The notes under the pieces were generated by a model. It ran no database searches and was not told the DNA's origin. It saw nothing but the letters and a program-made list of their open reading frames with translations. Shown here piece by piece: positions 15,883 through 26,260 of a stretch of 64,000 nt of DNA. The number at the start of each line of letters is the position of its first letter. Position 1 is the stretch's first letter. The position numbers were made by a program, and so were the translations under genes. This DNA comes from Geobacteraceae bacterium (GTDB lineage Bacteria > Desulfobacterota > Desulfuromonadia > Geobacterales > Geobacteraceae): positions 1 through 64,000 of the forward strand of contig WSYB01000013.1 in assembly GCA_009773645.1 (NCBI GenBank). Direction: 5' to 3'.

Positions 15883-17685
15883 ATGGTAATAGAAAATATA
15901 CGCAATTTCTCCATCATTGCCCACATTGATCACGGCAAATCAACACTGGCGGACCGGCTTCTTGAGTTTACCGGTACGCTTTCCGAGCGGGAAAAGCAGG
16001 ACCAGTTCCTGGATAAGATGGACCTGGAACGGGAACGGGGAATCACCATCAAGGCCCAGACCGTCCGACTTAACTACCGGGCGGCCGACGGCAGGGATTA
16101 CATCCTGAATCTGATCGACACCCCGGGGCATGTGGACTTTACCTATGAGGTGTCGCGTTCGCTGGCCGCCTGTGAAGGGGCCTTGCTGGTGGTGGACGCT
16201 TCCCAGGGGGTAGAGGCGCAAACCCTGGCCAACGTCTATCTTGCCATCGACAATAACCTGGAAGTCTTTCCGGTCCTTAACAAAATCGACCTCCCTGCCG
16301 CCGATCCGGACCGGGTGAGACAGGAAATCGAGGATATCATAGGCCTGGATGCCCACGATGCGGTGCTGGCCAGCGCCAAGGAGGGGATCGGCACCAGGGA
16401 TATTCTGGAAGAGATCGTGAAAAAAATCCCTCCGCCGGTCGGCGATCCATCCAGGCCTTTAAAGGCCCTCCTCTTTGACTCCTGGTACGATCAATACCAG
16501 GGAGTCATCATTCTCGTGCGGGTTATGGACGGGGTGATAAAAAAAGGGGACAAGATCCAGCTCATGTACAGCGGCCGCAGTTTTGAGACTCTGAAGATCG
16601 GGGTGTTCGCCCCTGTCATGCGGGAAGTCCCTCAGCTTTCGGCAGGTGAGGTCGGTTTTGTCATCGCCGGGATCAAAGATGTGCAGGACGCCAAGGTGGG
16701 AGATACCGTCACCCTGCTGCATAACCCTTGCGCAACGCCGCTTTCCGGTTTCAAGGAAGTCAAGCCGATGGTTTTTTCCGGCCTTTATCCCATCGATACC
16801 GTTCAGTACGAACAGCTGCGGGATGCGCTCGCCAAGCTGAAGCTGAACGACTCTTCTTTTACCTACGAGCCGGAAACCTCCCTTGCCCTAGGATTCGGCT
16901 TTCGCTGCGGATTTCTCGGCCTCCTTCATATGGAGATTATCCAGGAGCGGTTGGAACGGGAATTCAACCTGGAGCTGATCACCACTGCGCCGACGGTTGT
17001 TTACAGGGTGCACAAGCTGGGTGGGGATGTCATTACCATCGAGAGCGCCAATCAGCTTCCGCCCGTCCAGGAGATAGACTATATCGAGGAGCCGTTTATC
17101 CTTGCCTCCATCCACACCCCCAACGAATATGTGGGCGGTGTCCTCGCCCTCTGCGAGGAAAAACGGGGAGTGCAACGGGAGATCAAATACCTCACCCCGA
17201 ATCGGGTGATGGTCATTTACGAACTTCCGCTCAATGAGGTGGTTCTCGACTTTTACGACCGGCTGAAGTCGATCACCAAGGGGTATGCCTCGCTGGATTA
17301 CGAGCAGCTGGACTACCGGCTGAGCGAGCTGGTGCGGATGAACATCATGATCAATGGCGAGGTTGTCGATGCCCTCTCTCTGATTATCCACAAGGACAAG
17401 GCCTATTACCGGGGGCGCGACCTGGTATCGAAGATGAAGGAGCTGATCCCCCGCCAGATGTTTGAGGTGGCCATCCAGGCCGCCATCGGCAATAAGGTAA
17501 TCGCCAGGGAGACCGTCAAGGCCATGCGCAAAGACGTGCTTGCCAAATGTTACGGTGGTGACATCACCAGGAAACGGAAACTTCTTGAGAAGCAGAAAGA
17601 GGGGAAAAAGCGGATGAAGAACGTGGGGAATGTAGAGTTGCCGCAGGAGGCGTTCCTTGCCATCTTGAAAGTCGAAGAAAAATAA
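15883..17685 (+). CDS. lepA: Elongation factor 4 (LepA)
   Basis: 600 residues. GTPase motifs [17 protein letters not shown] and NKIDLP are present; then domains II and III, and the LepA-specific C-terminal domain with [20 protein letters not shown] and [16 protein letters not shown]. The start [16 protein letters not shown] follows AAAGGA and matches the family; an upstream extension of the open frame is not plausible. LepA is a ribosomal back-translocase/assembly GTPase. It is followed 81 bp later by lepB, the classical lepAB pair. Confidence 0.97.
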   Translation: MVIENIRNFSIIAHIDHGKSTLADRLLEFTGTLSEREKQDQFLDKMDLERERGITIKAQTVRLNYRAADGRDYILNLIDTPGHVDFTYEVSRSLAACEGALLVVDASQGVEAQTLANVYLAIDNNLEVFPVLNKIDLPAADPDRVRQEIEDIIGLDAHDAVLASAKEGIGTRDILEEIVKKIPPPVGDPSRPLKALLFDSWYDQYQGVIILVRVMDGVIKKGDKIQLMYSGRSFETLKIGVFAPVMREVPQLSAGEVGFVIAGIKDVQDAKVGDTVTLLHNPCATPLSGFKEVKPMVFSGLYPIDTVQYEQLRDALAKLKLNDSSFTYEPETSLALGFGFRCGFLGLLHMEIIQERLEREFNLELITTAPTVVYRVHKLGGDVITIESANQLPPVQEIDYIEEPFILASIHTPNEYVGGVLALCEEKRGVQREIKYLTPNRVMVIYELPLNEVVLDFYDRLKSITKGYASLDYEQLDYRLSELVRMNIMINGEVVDALSLIIHKDKAYYRGRDLVSKMKELIPRQMFEVAIQAAIGNKVIARETVKAMRKDVLAKCYGGDITRKRKLLEKQKEGKKRMKNVGNVELPQEAFLAILKVEEK

Positions 17686-17766
17686 TATACGATACGTTCA
17701 ATTATACATTTTTGGAAGGGCGCATTACCATGCGCCCAAATTTTTGCTCAAAAGGACCCGTGTTCA

Positions 17767-18444
17767 ATGGACGAAAACCGAGATAACCGCGTAAATGTTT
17801 CCGATCTTCAACAGAAACCCGACGAAGGTACGGTGGTCAAAAAGAAGCATATCATCAGGGAATACGCCGAATCGATCATCATAGCCGTCGTCCTGGCGCT
17901 CGTCATCAGGACCTTTGTGGTTCAGGCGTTCAAGATACCGTCCGGCTCCATGGAAGATACCCTCGCCATAGGCGACCATATCCTGGTCAACAAATTCATT
18001 TACGGCACCAAGATTCCCTTGACCTCCACGCGGATATTGAATATCCGCGATCCCAGACGCGGAGACGTCATCGTCTTCGAGTATCCGGAAGACCCGTCCA
18101 AGGATTTCATCAAGCGGGTGATCGGCACCCCCGGTGACGAGTTGCAGGTTAAGGACAAAAAGGTATACGTGAACGGAAAACTCTACGTGAATCCACACGA
18201 GGTGCACAAGGAGAGTGACGTTATCCCGGAGGTACAGAATCCGCGTGACAACACCAAACCGATCAAGGTGCCGGAAAACTCCTACTTTGTCATGGGTGAC
18301 AACAGGGACCGCTCCTATGACAGCCGGTTCTGGGGATTTGTAAAGAACGACAAGATCAAGGGACTGGCCTTCATCAAGTACTGGTCGTGGGATAAGGATA
18401 AATTCCGGGTGCGCTGGAGCAGCATCGGGAAGGTGATCGATTAG
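17767..18444 (+). CDS. lepB: Signal peptidase I
   Basis: 225 residues. One membrane segment (SIIIAVVLALVIRTFVVQAF) near residues 36-56 anchors it. The catalytic serine is in IPSGSMEDTL and the general-base lysine in DFIKRVIGTPGD; box E (GDNRDRSYDSRFWG) is complete. It removes signal peptides of exported proteins such as the many secreted products at 52-64 kb. It is probably co-transcribed with lepA. Confidence 0.96.
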   Translation: MDENRDNRVNVSDLQQKPDEGTVVKKKHIIREYAESIIIAVVLALVIRTFVVQAFKIPSGSMEDTLAIGDHILVNKFIYGTKIPLTSTRILNIRDPRRGDVIVFEYPEDPSKDFIKRVIGTPGDELQVKDKKVYVNGKLYVNPHEVHKESDVIPEVQNPRDNTKPIKVPENSYFVMGDNRDRSYDSRFWGFVKNDKIKGLAFIKYWSWDKDKFRVRWSSIGKVID

Positions 18445-18492
18445 CTTTTGTCCTGTGGATAGTTAAATGTTTTACATTTTCTGCTAAAGTTT

Positions 18493-18519
18493 TTGACATA
18501 GTTTCCGATAACGTATAAT
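18493..18519 (+). promoter_or_regulatory. Consensus promoter of the protease leader
   Basis: TTGACA (18493-18498) and TATAAT (18514-18519) are both perfect, with a short 15-bp spacer. Transcription would start near 18526, just before the GEMM aptamer. Confidence 0.65.
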
Positions 18520-18534
18520 AACGTAACAAATACT

Positions 18535-18617
18535 GTTTCCGAACGGGTAAACCTCGGGTAACCGAGGGACACAAAGCCACGGGTCCTGTGACAGACACAG
18601 GATAGCCGGGTTGCCGA
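18535..18617 (+). promoter_or_regulatory. GEMM-I riboswitch with G20 core (c-di-GMP type)
   Basis: Core pieces in order: GGGTAAACC, a GGTAAC-looped stem, GAGGGACACAAAGCC, a second stem (TCCTGTG/CACAGGA), and TAGCCGGGTTGCCG. The specificity base is G at 18546, so c-di-GMP is the expected ligand. Downstream, CCGAAGA (18614) can pair with TCTTCGG (18642) and a strong hairpin GGTGCCC/GGGCACC lies at 18648-18670, but there is no T-run, so translational control or rho-dependent termination is as likely as attenuation. Confidence 0.88.
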
Positions 18618-18697
18618 AGAAGCGGGGTCCACCTCCCTTGTATCTTCGGTGCCCTGTTTCATAGGGCACCGGGACAGCAATATCGAGGAGGTGGAAC

Positions 18698-20458
18698 ATG
18701 GAAAAGAGGGGAAGAAAGAGTTTACAGGCAGTAGTATGCGTCGTCGCCGTCCTTTTTACCTTGGCCGGCGCACTTCAGGCGTGGGGAGAAAGCGGCGGAG
18801 CAAGGTTTGTCGCGGATGAACTCCTGGTCCAACCCAAGGCCGGAGCAGCAACGGTAAAAATCGACGAAGTGCTGACCGGACTCGGCGCCACAGTTGATGA
18901 AGAAATCCCGCAGATCGGGGTCAGAAAGATCAAAGTTCCTCCCCAGGCCCTGGAAAAAGTCAAGGCTGCACTCTCCCGGAACCCCCACGTCGAATTTGTC
19001 GAACCCAACTACCTGGCAACTTCTTCGGGCACCCCCAATGATCCCTCCTATCCTTCCCAGTGGCATTTGCCGAAGATATCCGCTCCTCTCGGCTGGGACA
19101 TCGTCACCGGGTCCAATGTTGTGGATATCGCCATCATCGACTCCGGTGTAGACCCTGCCCATCCCGACCTCGCCGGCAAGCTCCTTCCAGGCTACAACTT
19201 TCTTGTCAATAATTCTGATACCCACGACGTCCTCGGGCACGGCACTGCCGTAGCAGGGGCCGCCGGGGCATTGAGTAATAATTCGATCGGGGTGGCGGGA
19301 GTAGCCTGGCAAAACCCGCTTATGCCTCTCGTAGTCCTCGATGCCAATGATTATGCCAGTTACAGCAACATAGCCAGGGCGATCACTTACGCAGTAGACC
19401 AGGGCGTCAGGGTAATCAACATAAGCATTGGCGGGTCGAGTAGCTCTTTGACCCTCCAGAATGCCGTTAACTACGCTTGGAGCAAGGGTGCCGTCATCTT
19501 TGCCTCTGCAATGAATAATTCCACGAGTGCCCTGTACTACCCGGCTGCCTGCAACAGCGTCGTTGCCGTTTCGGCAACGACATCTTCCGATACCATTGCC
19601 AGCTTTTCAAACTACGGAAGCTGGATAACCGTTTCTGCCCCAGGGTCCGGTATCTATACCACCAATAGAGGGGGCGGTTACGGCGCATGGAACGGCACCT
19701 CCTTCTCCTCACCCATAACCGCCGGGCTTGCCGCTCTCATCTTGTCCGTAAATCCAATGCTTACAAATGCGCAGGTGGTAGACATCATAAAGCAGAATGC
19801 CGACGACTTGGGGACGGCGGGATTTGACCAGTATTTCGGTTACGGCAGAATCAACGTTTACAAGAGCCTGACCGCCGCCCGAAACGCCGTGCCGCAATCC
19901 GACACGACCGCTCCGACTGCATCCATTACGTCTCCCGGCAGCGGCGCAACCTTGAGTGGCGCCATCCAGGTAAACGTCTCGGCCCTCGACGATGTGGGCG
20001 TGGCAAAAGTGGTGCTCTACATTAACGGCGCGTCCTTTGCCGGCGACACGGTGGCCCCCTACAGCTTTTATTGGGATACAACCGGACTTGCCGACGGCAC
20101 CTACGACCTGTACGCGGTGGCCTACGATGCGGCAGGCAATGCGGGACAGTCGAACCACAGCCTGGTATCCGTGATCAACGCCTCCGGCACGTCTCCCCCG
20201 CAGGTTTCCATCACGTCACCGGCCAACGGCTCGACGGTTGGCAACAAAACAACCGTCACTGCTGCCGCATATGACAATATAGGCGTTTCGAGGATGGAAC
20301 TGTACATCGACAACAGCCTCAAGACCACGGCCGGTTCCGGCTCGCTCTCGTTGAACTGGAATAGCCGCAATGCCGCGCCGGGGGCGCACGTCATCAAGAT
20401 TAAGGCATTCGATGCGGCGGGAAATGTGGGGATGGCTTCACTAACCGTTTACAAGTAA
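18698..20458 (+). CDS. Secreted subtilisin-family (S8) protease with two Ig-like domains
   Basis: 586 residues with a strong GAGGAGGTGG site. Signal peptide to about residue 30; a propeptide-like segment (ADELLVQPKAGAA... VEFVEPNY); then the peptidase domain with Asp148 in IAIIDSGVDPAHPD, His in LGHGTAVAGA and Ser in NGTSFSSPITAG. The C-terminal third holds two related Big_9/Ig-like domains, each opening PxxSITSPxxGxT and ending AxDAAGN, probably for substrate or surface binding. It sits alone behind a c-di-GMP-type riboswitch and is closed by a terminator, so its production should follow cellular c-di-GMP. Confidence 0.93.
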   Translation: MEKRGRKSLQAVVCVVAVLFTLAGALQAWGESGGARFVADELLVQPKAGAATVKIDEVLTGLGATVDEEIPQIGVRKIKVPPQALEKVKAALSRNPHVEFVEPNYLATSSGTPNDPSYPSQWHLPKISAPLGWDIVTGSNVVDIAIIDSGVDPAHPDLAGKLLPGYNFLVNNSDTHDVLGHGTAVAGAAGALSNNSIGVAGVAWQNPLMPLVVLDANDYASYSNIARAITYAVDQGVRVINISIGGSSSSLTLQNAVNYAWSKGAVIFASAMNNSTSALYYPAACNSVVAVSATTSSDTIASFSNYGSWITVSAPGSGIYTTNRGGGYGAWNGTSFSSPITAGLAALILSVNPMLTNAQVVDIIKQNADDLGTAGFDQYFGYGRINVYKSLTAARNAVPQSDTTAPTASITSPGSGATLSGAIQVNVSALDDVGVAKVVLYINGASFAGDTVAPYSFYWDTTGLADGTYDLYAVAYDAAGNAGQSNHSLVSVINASGTSPPQVSITSPANGSTVGNKTTVTAAAYDNIGVSRMELYIDNSLKTTAGSGSLSLNWNSRNAAPGAHVIKIKAFDAAGNVGMASLTVYK

Positions 20459-20465
20459 AAAAAAC

Positions 20466-20490
20466 GGGGGGCAGATTCTCTCTGCCCCCC
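20466..20490. terminator. Intrinsic terminator between convergent genes
   Basis: GGGGGGCAGA, loop TTCTC, TCTGCCCCCC: a perfect 10-bp stem. An A-run precedes it, so it should work best for the minus-strand PEP-CTERM gene and also stop the protease transcript. Confidence 0.8.
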
Positions 20491-20520
20491 TCGTGTTTAC
20501 CTCGTTCTATACTGCACAGC

Positions 20521-21384
20521 TTATCTGTTATTTCTCTTCCTGCCGTACAGTGCCAACCCGACCAATCCTGTCCCGAGAAGAAAAACCGTTCCCGGCTCCG
20601 GTACCGGATTGCCACCGCCACCACCGCCGTCGTCAGTCTTCCAAGTCACGTCATGGGAGCCGGGGTTGCCCTCTTCCGCAGTTTTCACGAAGTATGTTCT
20701 TACGCCGCGATCCACGCTGGAATCTTCTTCCGAAACGAGGGCAAAGATATCAAAATGAATCCAGTCGAAACCGGAAGTGCCGATGGCCAGCGTTTTGATT
20801 TCTCCCGACTGGTTACTTGGCGGAGGAGGCTGGGTCGGGTCTGCGAAGTCCGGAATCAAAACCAGGGATAAGAAGTTGCCGACGTCAAAGAACATGTAGT
20901 CCTGGCCGGGTATAGGGGCATGGTTGCTCGGGGGATTCGGTACCGTGAACCCGTCCTCATACGCTGCCGTGGTGTAAATCGGGGCGTTGCCGTTAACGGT
21001 GAGACTGCCGTCACCAAGGGTACCATCAGGTACGGTTGCCATGAGGAGTGCTCCATGACCGTCAAATGTTGAGTTGAAACCAAAAGCCGACCAATCCGAG
21101 CCCATTGTTCCGGGAGCCAGGTGCGGAGTAATCAATGGGTCGATGTGATCGGTATACTTGCCCCCGATCGACAGTTGCGAGTTGTTGACGGCATACGCCC
21201 CTGCCACATACAGAGTCGAGCCGGAGGTAATCGCCGTATCCGATTCGGTTGGATTGGCTGAATTTACATAGGGGGCATACGTACCAGTGGTTGCACCCGG
21301 AGCCCCGACCTGTAGAGTGGGAACTGCCTGTGCGGCTGTTGCCATGCAGAGAATAACCATCAATGGGAGCATGAACCTTATCAT
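20521..21384 (-). CDS. Exported protein with PEP-CTERM sorting signal
   Basis: 287 residues behind GAAGGAGGTTCC. Signal peptide MIRFMLPLMVILCMATAAQA. The C-terminus is canonical PEP-CTERM: VPEPGTVFLLGTGLVGLALY then the basic GRKRNNR, to be cut by an exosortase and left in the envelope. The body (LQVGAPGATTGTY and following) resembles choice-of-anchor type surface proteins; no enzyme motif is seen. No exosortase gene lies in this window. Confidence 0.88.
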   Translation of the reverse strand: MIRFMLPLMVILCMATAAQAVPTLQVGAPGATTGTYAPYVNSANPTESDTAITSGSTLYVAGAYAVNNSQLSIGGKYTDHIDPLITPHLAPGTMGSDWSAFGFNSTFDGHGALLMATVPDGTLGDGSLTVNGNAPIYTTAAYEDGFTVPNPPSNHAPIPGQDYMFFDVGNFLSLVLIPDFADPTQPPPPSNQSGEIKTLAIGTSGFDWIHFDIFALVSEEDSSVDRGVRTYFVKTAEEGNPGSHDVTWKTDDGGGGGGNPVPEPGTVFLLGTGLVGLALYGRKRNNR

Positions 21385-21640
21385 ATGGAACCTCCTTCGA
21401 TAAAGCGGCTAGTTCAACTCATTAAAAGCAAAATGAGTGCCATTTGTGTAACTATTGGATTATATGGAGATATTATTCTTAATCCCTTCAGGTGTTAAGA
21501 ATTCCGAATTGACCTTTTCGGCTGCTACTATAAAATATAACAAAAGCAATTAGTTAGACGTTGGTACAGGAAATAGGGGAGTGTAAGGAAATCCGACAAA
21601 ATAAAGATATATTTTACACTTTCCAACTGTTATTTCTTCC

Positions 21641-21668
21641 TTGACTTAGAAAAGCCGTTGGTGATAAG
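21641..21668 (+). promoter_or_regulatory. Probable promoter of the pyr operon
   Basis: TTGACT (21641-21646) and GATAAG (21663-21668) with a 16-bp spacer, directly before the PyrR box. No gene is seen between 21385 and 21882. Confidence 0.5.
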
Positions 21669-21688
21669 GTACACGAAATTTCAGGATC

Positions 21689-21721
21689 CCTTTTAATTTA
21701 ACCCCGTGAGGTTAGCAAAGG
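21689..21721 (+). promoter_or_regulatory. PyrR-binding RNA hairpin (pyr attenuator)
   Basis: The 14-nt AACCCCGTGAGGTT (21700-21713) fits the PyrR box consensus ARUCCNGNGAGGYU with one transition. It is flanked by CCTTT (21689) and AAAGG (21717), which close the stem as in Bacillus pyr leaders. UMP-bound PyrR would stabilise this anti-antiterminator and allow the terminator at 21756 to form. Confidence 0.85.
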
Positions 21722-21755
21722 TGATGAATAGAGTACTCATAAGAACAATATGTGA

Positions 21756-21791
21756 GAGCCTTTCCGCCTTTTTGCGGGAAGGCTCTTTTTT
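21756..21791 (+). terminator. pyr leader attenuator terminator
   Basis: AGCCTTTCCGC pairs with GCGGGAAGGCT (one G-U pair) and is followed by six T. It lies about 90 bp before pyrR. Confidence 0.88.
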
Positions 21792-21807
21792 GTAAATGCC
21801 GCTTTAA

Positions 21808-22419
<612 letters not shown>

Positions 22420-22423
22420 ATGC

Positions 22424-22480
22424 GTAGGGGCAACCCCATGTGGTTGCCCATTTGGGCGGCCACAGTGGGTCGCCCCCACA
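22424..22480. repeat. Palindromic repeat, copy B
   Basis: Opens GTAGGGGCAACCCC and closes GGTCGCCCCCAC, with internal GTGGTTGCCC opposite GGGCGGCCAC. It occupies the pyrR-pyrB gap. See copies at 4275 and 30078. Confidence 0.85.
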
Positions 22481-22495
22481 GGGGGGAGGCATTTA

Positions 22496-23431
22496 ATGGG
22501 GTTCAAGCATAAAGATATCATAGGGTTACAGGATTTAACGGCCGAGGAGATAGAGCTTCTCCTCAACACTGCGGAAAATCTGAAGGAGATCAACAGCCGC
22601 GATATTAAAAAAGTGCCGACGCTGCGCGGCAAAACCGTGGTAAACCTTTTCTACGAAGCATCCACCCGCACCCGTACCTCCTTCGAGATCGCGGCGAAGC
22701 GGCTTTCCGCGGACACCATCAATATTACCGCCTCCACCAGCTCGGTGGTCAAGGGGGAGACCCTCTCGGATACGGCGCGCAACATCCTGGCCATGAAGCC
22801 TGACATCATCGTCATGCGCCATGCCGCGTCCGGCGCCCACCACTACCTGGCGCAGCGGGTTTCCTGTTCGGTGATCAATGCCGGTGACGGCGCCCACGAG
22901 CATCCTTCCCAGGGGCTTCTGGACATGCTCACCATGCGGCAGAAATTCGGGAAACTGGCGGGGCTCAAGGTGGCCATTGTGGGCGACATCACCCACAGCA
23001 GGGTGGCTCGTTCCGACATCTACGGCCTGTCAAAGATGGGGGCGAACGTCTTTCTCGCCGGCCCTCCCACCATGATGCCGCCGGGTGTCGAAAGGTTGGG
23101 AAACGTGACGGTCTGCAAGGATATGCGTGAGGCCGTAGAAGGGGCCGACGTGGTGATGATGCTCCGCATCCAACTGGAGCGCCAGGGGAAAACCCTGCTT
23201 CCCACCCTGAAGGAGTATTCCCGTTATTACGGGCTCAATAACAACGTGCTGCAACTGGCCGGAAAGGACGCCATTGTCATGCACCCGGGGCCGATCAATC
23301 GCGGGGTCGAACTCTGCTCCCACGTGGCCGACGGCGCCCAGTCCCATATCCTGAAACAGGTGGAGAACGGCGTGGCAGTGCGGATGTCGATGCTCTACCA
23401 TGTGAGCGGCGGCGAGTTAACGGCTGAATAA
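22496..23431 (+). CDS. pyrB: Aspartate carbamoyltransferase, catalytic subunit
   Basis: 311 residues. Carbamoyl-phosphate site STRTRTSFE near residue 57, the HPSQGLLDM motif, and aspartate-site segment around [10 protein letters not shown] and [11 protein letters not shown]. It makes N-carbamoylaspartate, the first committed step of pyrimidine synthesis. No pyrI regulatory subunit is nearby, consistent with control by PyrR instead. It follows pyrR across the palindromic repeat. Confidence 0.97.
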   Translation: MGFKHKDIIGLQDLTAEEIELLLNTAENLKEINSRDIKKVPTLRGKTVVNLFYEASTRTRTSFEIAAKRLSADTINITASTSSVVKGETLSDTARNILAMKPDIIVMRHAASGAHHYLAQRVSCSVINAGDGAHEHPSQGLLDMLTMRQKFGKLAGLKVAIVGDITHSRVARSDIYGLSKMGANVFLAGPPTMMPPGVERLGNVTVCKDMREAVEGADVVMMLRIQLERQGKTLLPTLKEYSRYYGLNNNVLQLAGKDAIVMHPGPINRGVELCSHVADGAQSHILKQVENGVAVRMSMLYHVSGGELTAE

Positions 23432-23433
23432 AA

Positions 23434-23621
23434 TCTGCCACAGAGACACAGAGAAAATCTGTGAAATAGTGACAAAAACACTTGTTTCGGCCCCATGATT
23501 CCCTCACTATTTCCAGGATTTTAAACCAAAAGTTTTGCTTAAATCTTGAGTAATCGTGAAGTAATCGTGAGGCCCCTAATGATTTAAAAGGTTTTCTCCG
23601 TGTCTCTGCGTCTCTGTGGCA
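23434..23621. repeat. Inverted array, ACAGAGAC family with long spacer (H7)
   Basis: Left arm 23434-23458 (TGCCACAGAGACACAGAG), right arm 23592-23621 (TCCGTGTCTCTGCGTCTCTGTGGCA, shown in part in other fields). Units are 8 bp. The spacer of about 130 bp has no gene and no recognisable signal. It separates pyrB and pyrC. Confidence 0.75.
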
Positions 23622-23655
23622 AAAAACATATGAATTTAAATCACGAGGTGAGATT

Positions 23656-24933
23656 ATGAATCTGCTGATAAAGGGAGGGCGGGTGATCGACCCGTCGCAG
23701 AACATCGACGACACGCTGGATGTTCTGGTGGTGGAAGGGAAGATCAGGGAGCTGGGAAAGGGGCTTAAGGCCCCCAGCGGCATTGAGACCATTGATGCCG
23801 CCGGGTTGATCGTCACTCCGGGTCTCATCGACATGCATGTCCACTTGCGGGAGCCGGGGCTGGAGTATAAGGAGGACATTATATCCGGTACCAGGGCCGC
23901 GGCCGCCGGCGGCTTTACCTCCGTCGTCTGCATGCCCAACACCAAGCCGGTGAACGACAACAAGGCGATCACCGCGTACATCGTCAGCAAGGCGAAGGCC
24001 GAAGCTCTGGTCAATGTCTTTCCCGTCGGTGCCATTACCCAGGGGAGCAAGGGGGAGAGCCTGGCCGAGATGGGAGAACTGAAAGAGGCCGGTTGCGTAG
24101 CGGTTTCCGATGACGGCAGGCCGGTGGTAAACGGTGAGCTGATGCGCCGGGCACTGGAGTATGCCAAGGGGATGGGGATCATGGTCATTTCCCACAGCGA
24201 GGAGCTCTCGCTGGTGGGCGAAGGTGTGATGAACGAAGGGTTCACGGCCACGGAGCTGGGTCTCAAAGGTATCCCGTGGGCGGCTGAGGATGTCGCGGTC
24301 GCCCGGGATGTCTACCTTGCCGAGTTTACCAATTCTCCCGTACACATCGCCCACATATCGACGAAAGGATCGGTGCGCATCATCAGGGACGCCAAGGCCC
24401 GCGGGGTAAAGGTGACCTGTGAGACCGCGCCCCACTATTTTTCCCTCACCGATGATGCGGTGCGCGGTTACAACACCAATGCGAAGATGAACCCGCCGCT
24501 GCGCGAAGCCGATCATGTGGCGGCAATCAAGGCAGGACTTGCCGCCGGCACCATTGACGTCATCGCCACCGATCATGCGCCGCACCACCTGGACGAAAAG
24601 GATGTGGAGTTTAACGTTGCCTTGAACGGCATCATAGGACTTGAGACCTCCGTCCCGCTCTCACTCAAGCTGGTTGAGGAAAAAGTGATCGAACTTCCAG
24701 TGCTGGTTGAAAAAATGTCATCCAATCCTGCGAAAATCCTAGGGATAGACCGGGGGACCCTGCAGGTCGGGGTTGCTGCCGACATCACCGTCATTGACCC
24801 GAACCGGGAGTGGGTGGTGGAGCCGGAGAAACTCGCCAGCAAATCAAAGAATTCCCCGTTTATCGGCATGCGGATGAAGGGGGCGGCCGTGTATACCATT
24901 GTCGGCGGCAAGGTGGTTTACAAGCGAGGTTAA
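23656..24933 (+). CDS. pyrC: Dihydroorotase
   Basis: 425 residues. The metal-binding [10 protein letters not shown] is near residue 58, with histidines in TCETAPHYF and a catalytic aspartate in IATDHAPH. It is the long, class I type usual where PyrB acts without PyrI. It cyclises N-carbamoylaspartate to dihydroorotate. Good GAGGTGAG site before ATG. The stop codon lies inside the left arm of the next inverted array. Confidence 0.97.
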   Translation: MNLLIKGGRVIDPSQNIDDTLDVLVVEGKIRELGKGLKAPSGIETIDAAGLIVTPGLIDMHVHLREPGLEYKEDIISGTRAAAAGGFTSVVCMPNTKPVNDNKAITAYIVSKAKAEALVNVFPVGAITQGSKGESLAEMGELKEAGCVAVSDDGRPVVNGELMRRALEYAKGMGIMVISHSEELSLVGEGVMNEGFTATELGLKGIPWAAEDVAVARDVYLAEFTNSPVHIAHISTKGSVRIIRDAKARGVKVTCETAPHYFSLTDDAVRGYNTNAKMNPPLREADHVAAIKAGLAAGTIDVIATDHAPHHLDEKDVEFNVALNGIIGLETSVPLSLKLVEEKVIELPVLVEKMSSNPAKILGIDRGTLQVGVAADITVIDPNREWVVEPEKLASKSKNSPFIGMRMKGAAVYTIVGGKVVYKRG

Positions 24934-24980
24934 AGGCTAAGGGCGAAGGGCTAAGTTTACAACCTTTAGCCTTTAGCCTC
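24926..24980. repeat. Inverted heptamer array, TAAAGGC family (H8)
   Basis: Left arm 24926-24956 (GAGGTTAAAGGCTAAGGGC and following), right arm 24961-24980 (CCTTTAGCCTTTAGCCTC), spacer about 4 bp. Lies between pyrC and carA and includes the pyrC stop. Confidence 0.8.
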
Positions 24981-25065
24981 GTGCCGTTGGCCCGGTGAAA
25001 AAACCGATTTGATCAATCGCGCCGAGACGGCGTTCCTACATATAAAATTGATTCGGGAGAGATAC

Positions 25066-26187
25066 ATGAAGGCAGTACTCGCGCTCGCCGATGGGCGCAT
25101 TTTTGAGGGGAAATCGTTCGGCGCCACCGGCGAAGCGTCCGGTGAGGTGGTGTTCAACACAGCAATGACCGGTTATCAGGAAGTCCTGACCGATCCCTCC
25201 TACAAAGGTCAGATGGTTACCATGACCTACACCCAGGCAGGCAACACCGGCATCAACCCGGAAGACATCGAAAGCAATCAGCTCTACCTCTCGGGCTTCA
25301 TCGTAAGAGAGTACTTCGAGTGTTACTCCAACTGGCGGGCCACCATGAGCCTCGGCGCCTTTCTGAAGGAAAACGGGGTGGTCGGCATCCAGGGGATCGA
25401 TACCCGTGCGCTGACCCGCCATCTGCGGGATCACGGGGCGCAGAACGGGATCATATCCACGACCGATTCCGACCCGCAGAGCCTCGTCCACAAAGCCAGG
25501 GCGATCCCCAGCATGGCCGGACTGGATCTCGCCAGCGGGGTCACCTGCGACAAGCCATACCATTGGACCGAAGGACTCTGGGAGCTGGGGGAGGGGTACA
25601 TCCACCCCGACCGGATTGGACTTAAGTATAAAGTGGTGGCCTACGATTTCGGCATCAAGTTCAACATCCTCCGCTGCCTGGTATCCGCAGGGTGCGACGT
25701 GACCGTAGTTCCCGCCACGTTTCCGGCGGAGGAGGCCCTGGCCATGAATCCGGACGGAATTTTCCTTTCCAACGGCCCCGGCGACCCTGAACCGATGACC
25801 GCCGTCATTGAAAACATCAGAAAATTCATCGGCAAAATACCGGTCTTCGGTATCTGTCTCGGTCATCAGCTTCTGGGGCTCGCCCTGGGGGGGAGGACCG
25901 TCAAGCTGAAGTTCGGCAACCACGGCTCCAACCTGCCGGTGATGGACCTGGCCACCCGCAAGGTGGAGATAACGGCCCAAAACCACGGCTTTTCCGTGGA
26001 TATCGTCTCCCTTTCCCACGCCTGCCAGTTGGCCCATGAGAACCTGAACGACCAGACCGTTGAGGGGATGCGGCACAGGGAACTCCCCATCTTCTCGGTC
26101 CAGCATCACCCCGAGGCGTCTCCCGGCCCCCACGACTCCCATTACCTGTTCGGGAGGTTTGTGGAGATGATGGAGAAACATCGGTAA
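25066..26187 (+). CDS. carA: Carbamoyl-phosphate synthase small (glutaminase) subunit
   Basis: 373 residues from [13 protein letters not shown], preceded by CGGGAGAG. The class I amidotransferase triad is present: Cys in [14 protein letters not shown], and His/Glu in [10 protein letters not shown]. It supplies ammonia from glutamine to CarB. It belongs to the pyr cluster, but carB is 2.4 kb further on, beyond a radical SAM gene and a toxin-antitoxin pair. Confidence 0.97.
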   Translation: MKAVLALADGRIFEGKSFGATGEASGEVVFNTAMTGYQEVLTDPSYKGQMVTMTYTQAGNTGINPEDIESNQLYLSGFIVREYFECYSNWRATMSLGAFLKENGVVGIQGIDTRALTRHLRDHGAQNGIISTTDSDPQSLVHKARAIPSMAGLDLASGVTCDKPYHWTEGLWELGEGYIHPDRIGLKYKVVAYDFGIKFNILRCLVSAGCDVTVVPATFPAEEALAMNPDGIFLSNGPGDPEPMTAVIENIRKFIGKIPVFGICLGHQLLGLALGGRTVKLKFGNHGSNLPVMDLATRKVEITAQNHGFSVDIVSLSHACQLAHENLNDQTVEGMRHRELPIFSVQHHPEASPGPHDSHYLFGRFVEMMEKHR

Positions 26188-26254
26188 TCGGGATTCGGGA
26201 CGCGGGATTCGGAAAAGGCTTTTCCGGTTCCCGGTTCTCGGTTCCCGGTTCCCG
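26188..26254. repeat. Inverted heptamer array, TTCCCGG family (H9)
   Basis: Left arm 26188-26214 (TCGGGAT, TCGGGAC, GCGGGAT, TCGG), right arm 26221-26254 (TTCCGG, TTCCCGG, TTCTCGG, TTCCCGG, TTCCCGG). Spacer 6 bp. It starts immediately after the carA stop and ends 6 bp before the next ATG. Confidence 0.85.
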
Positions 26255-26260
26255 GCAGTT

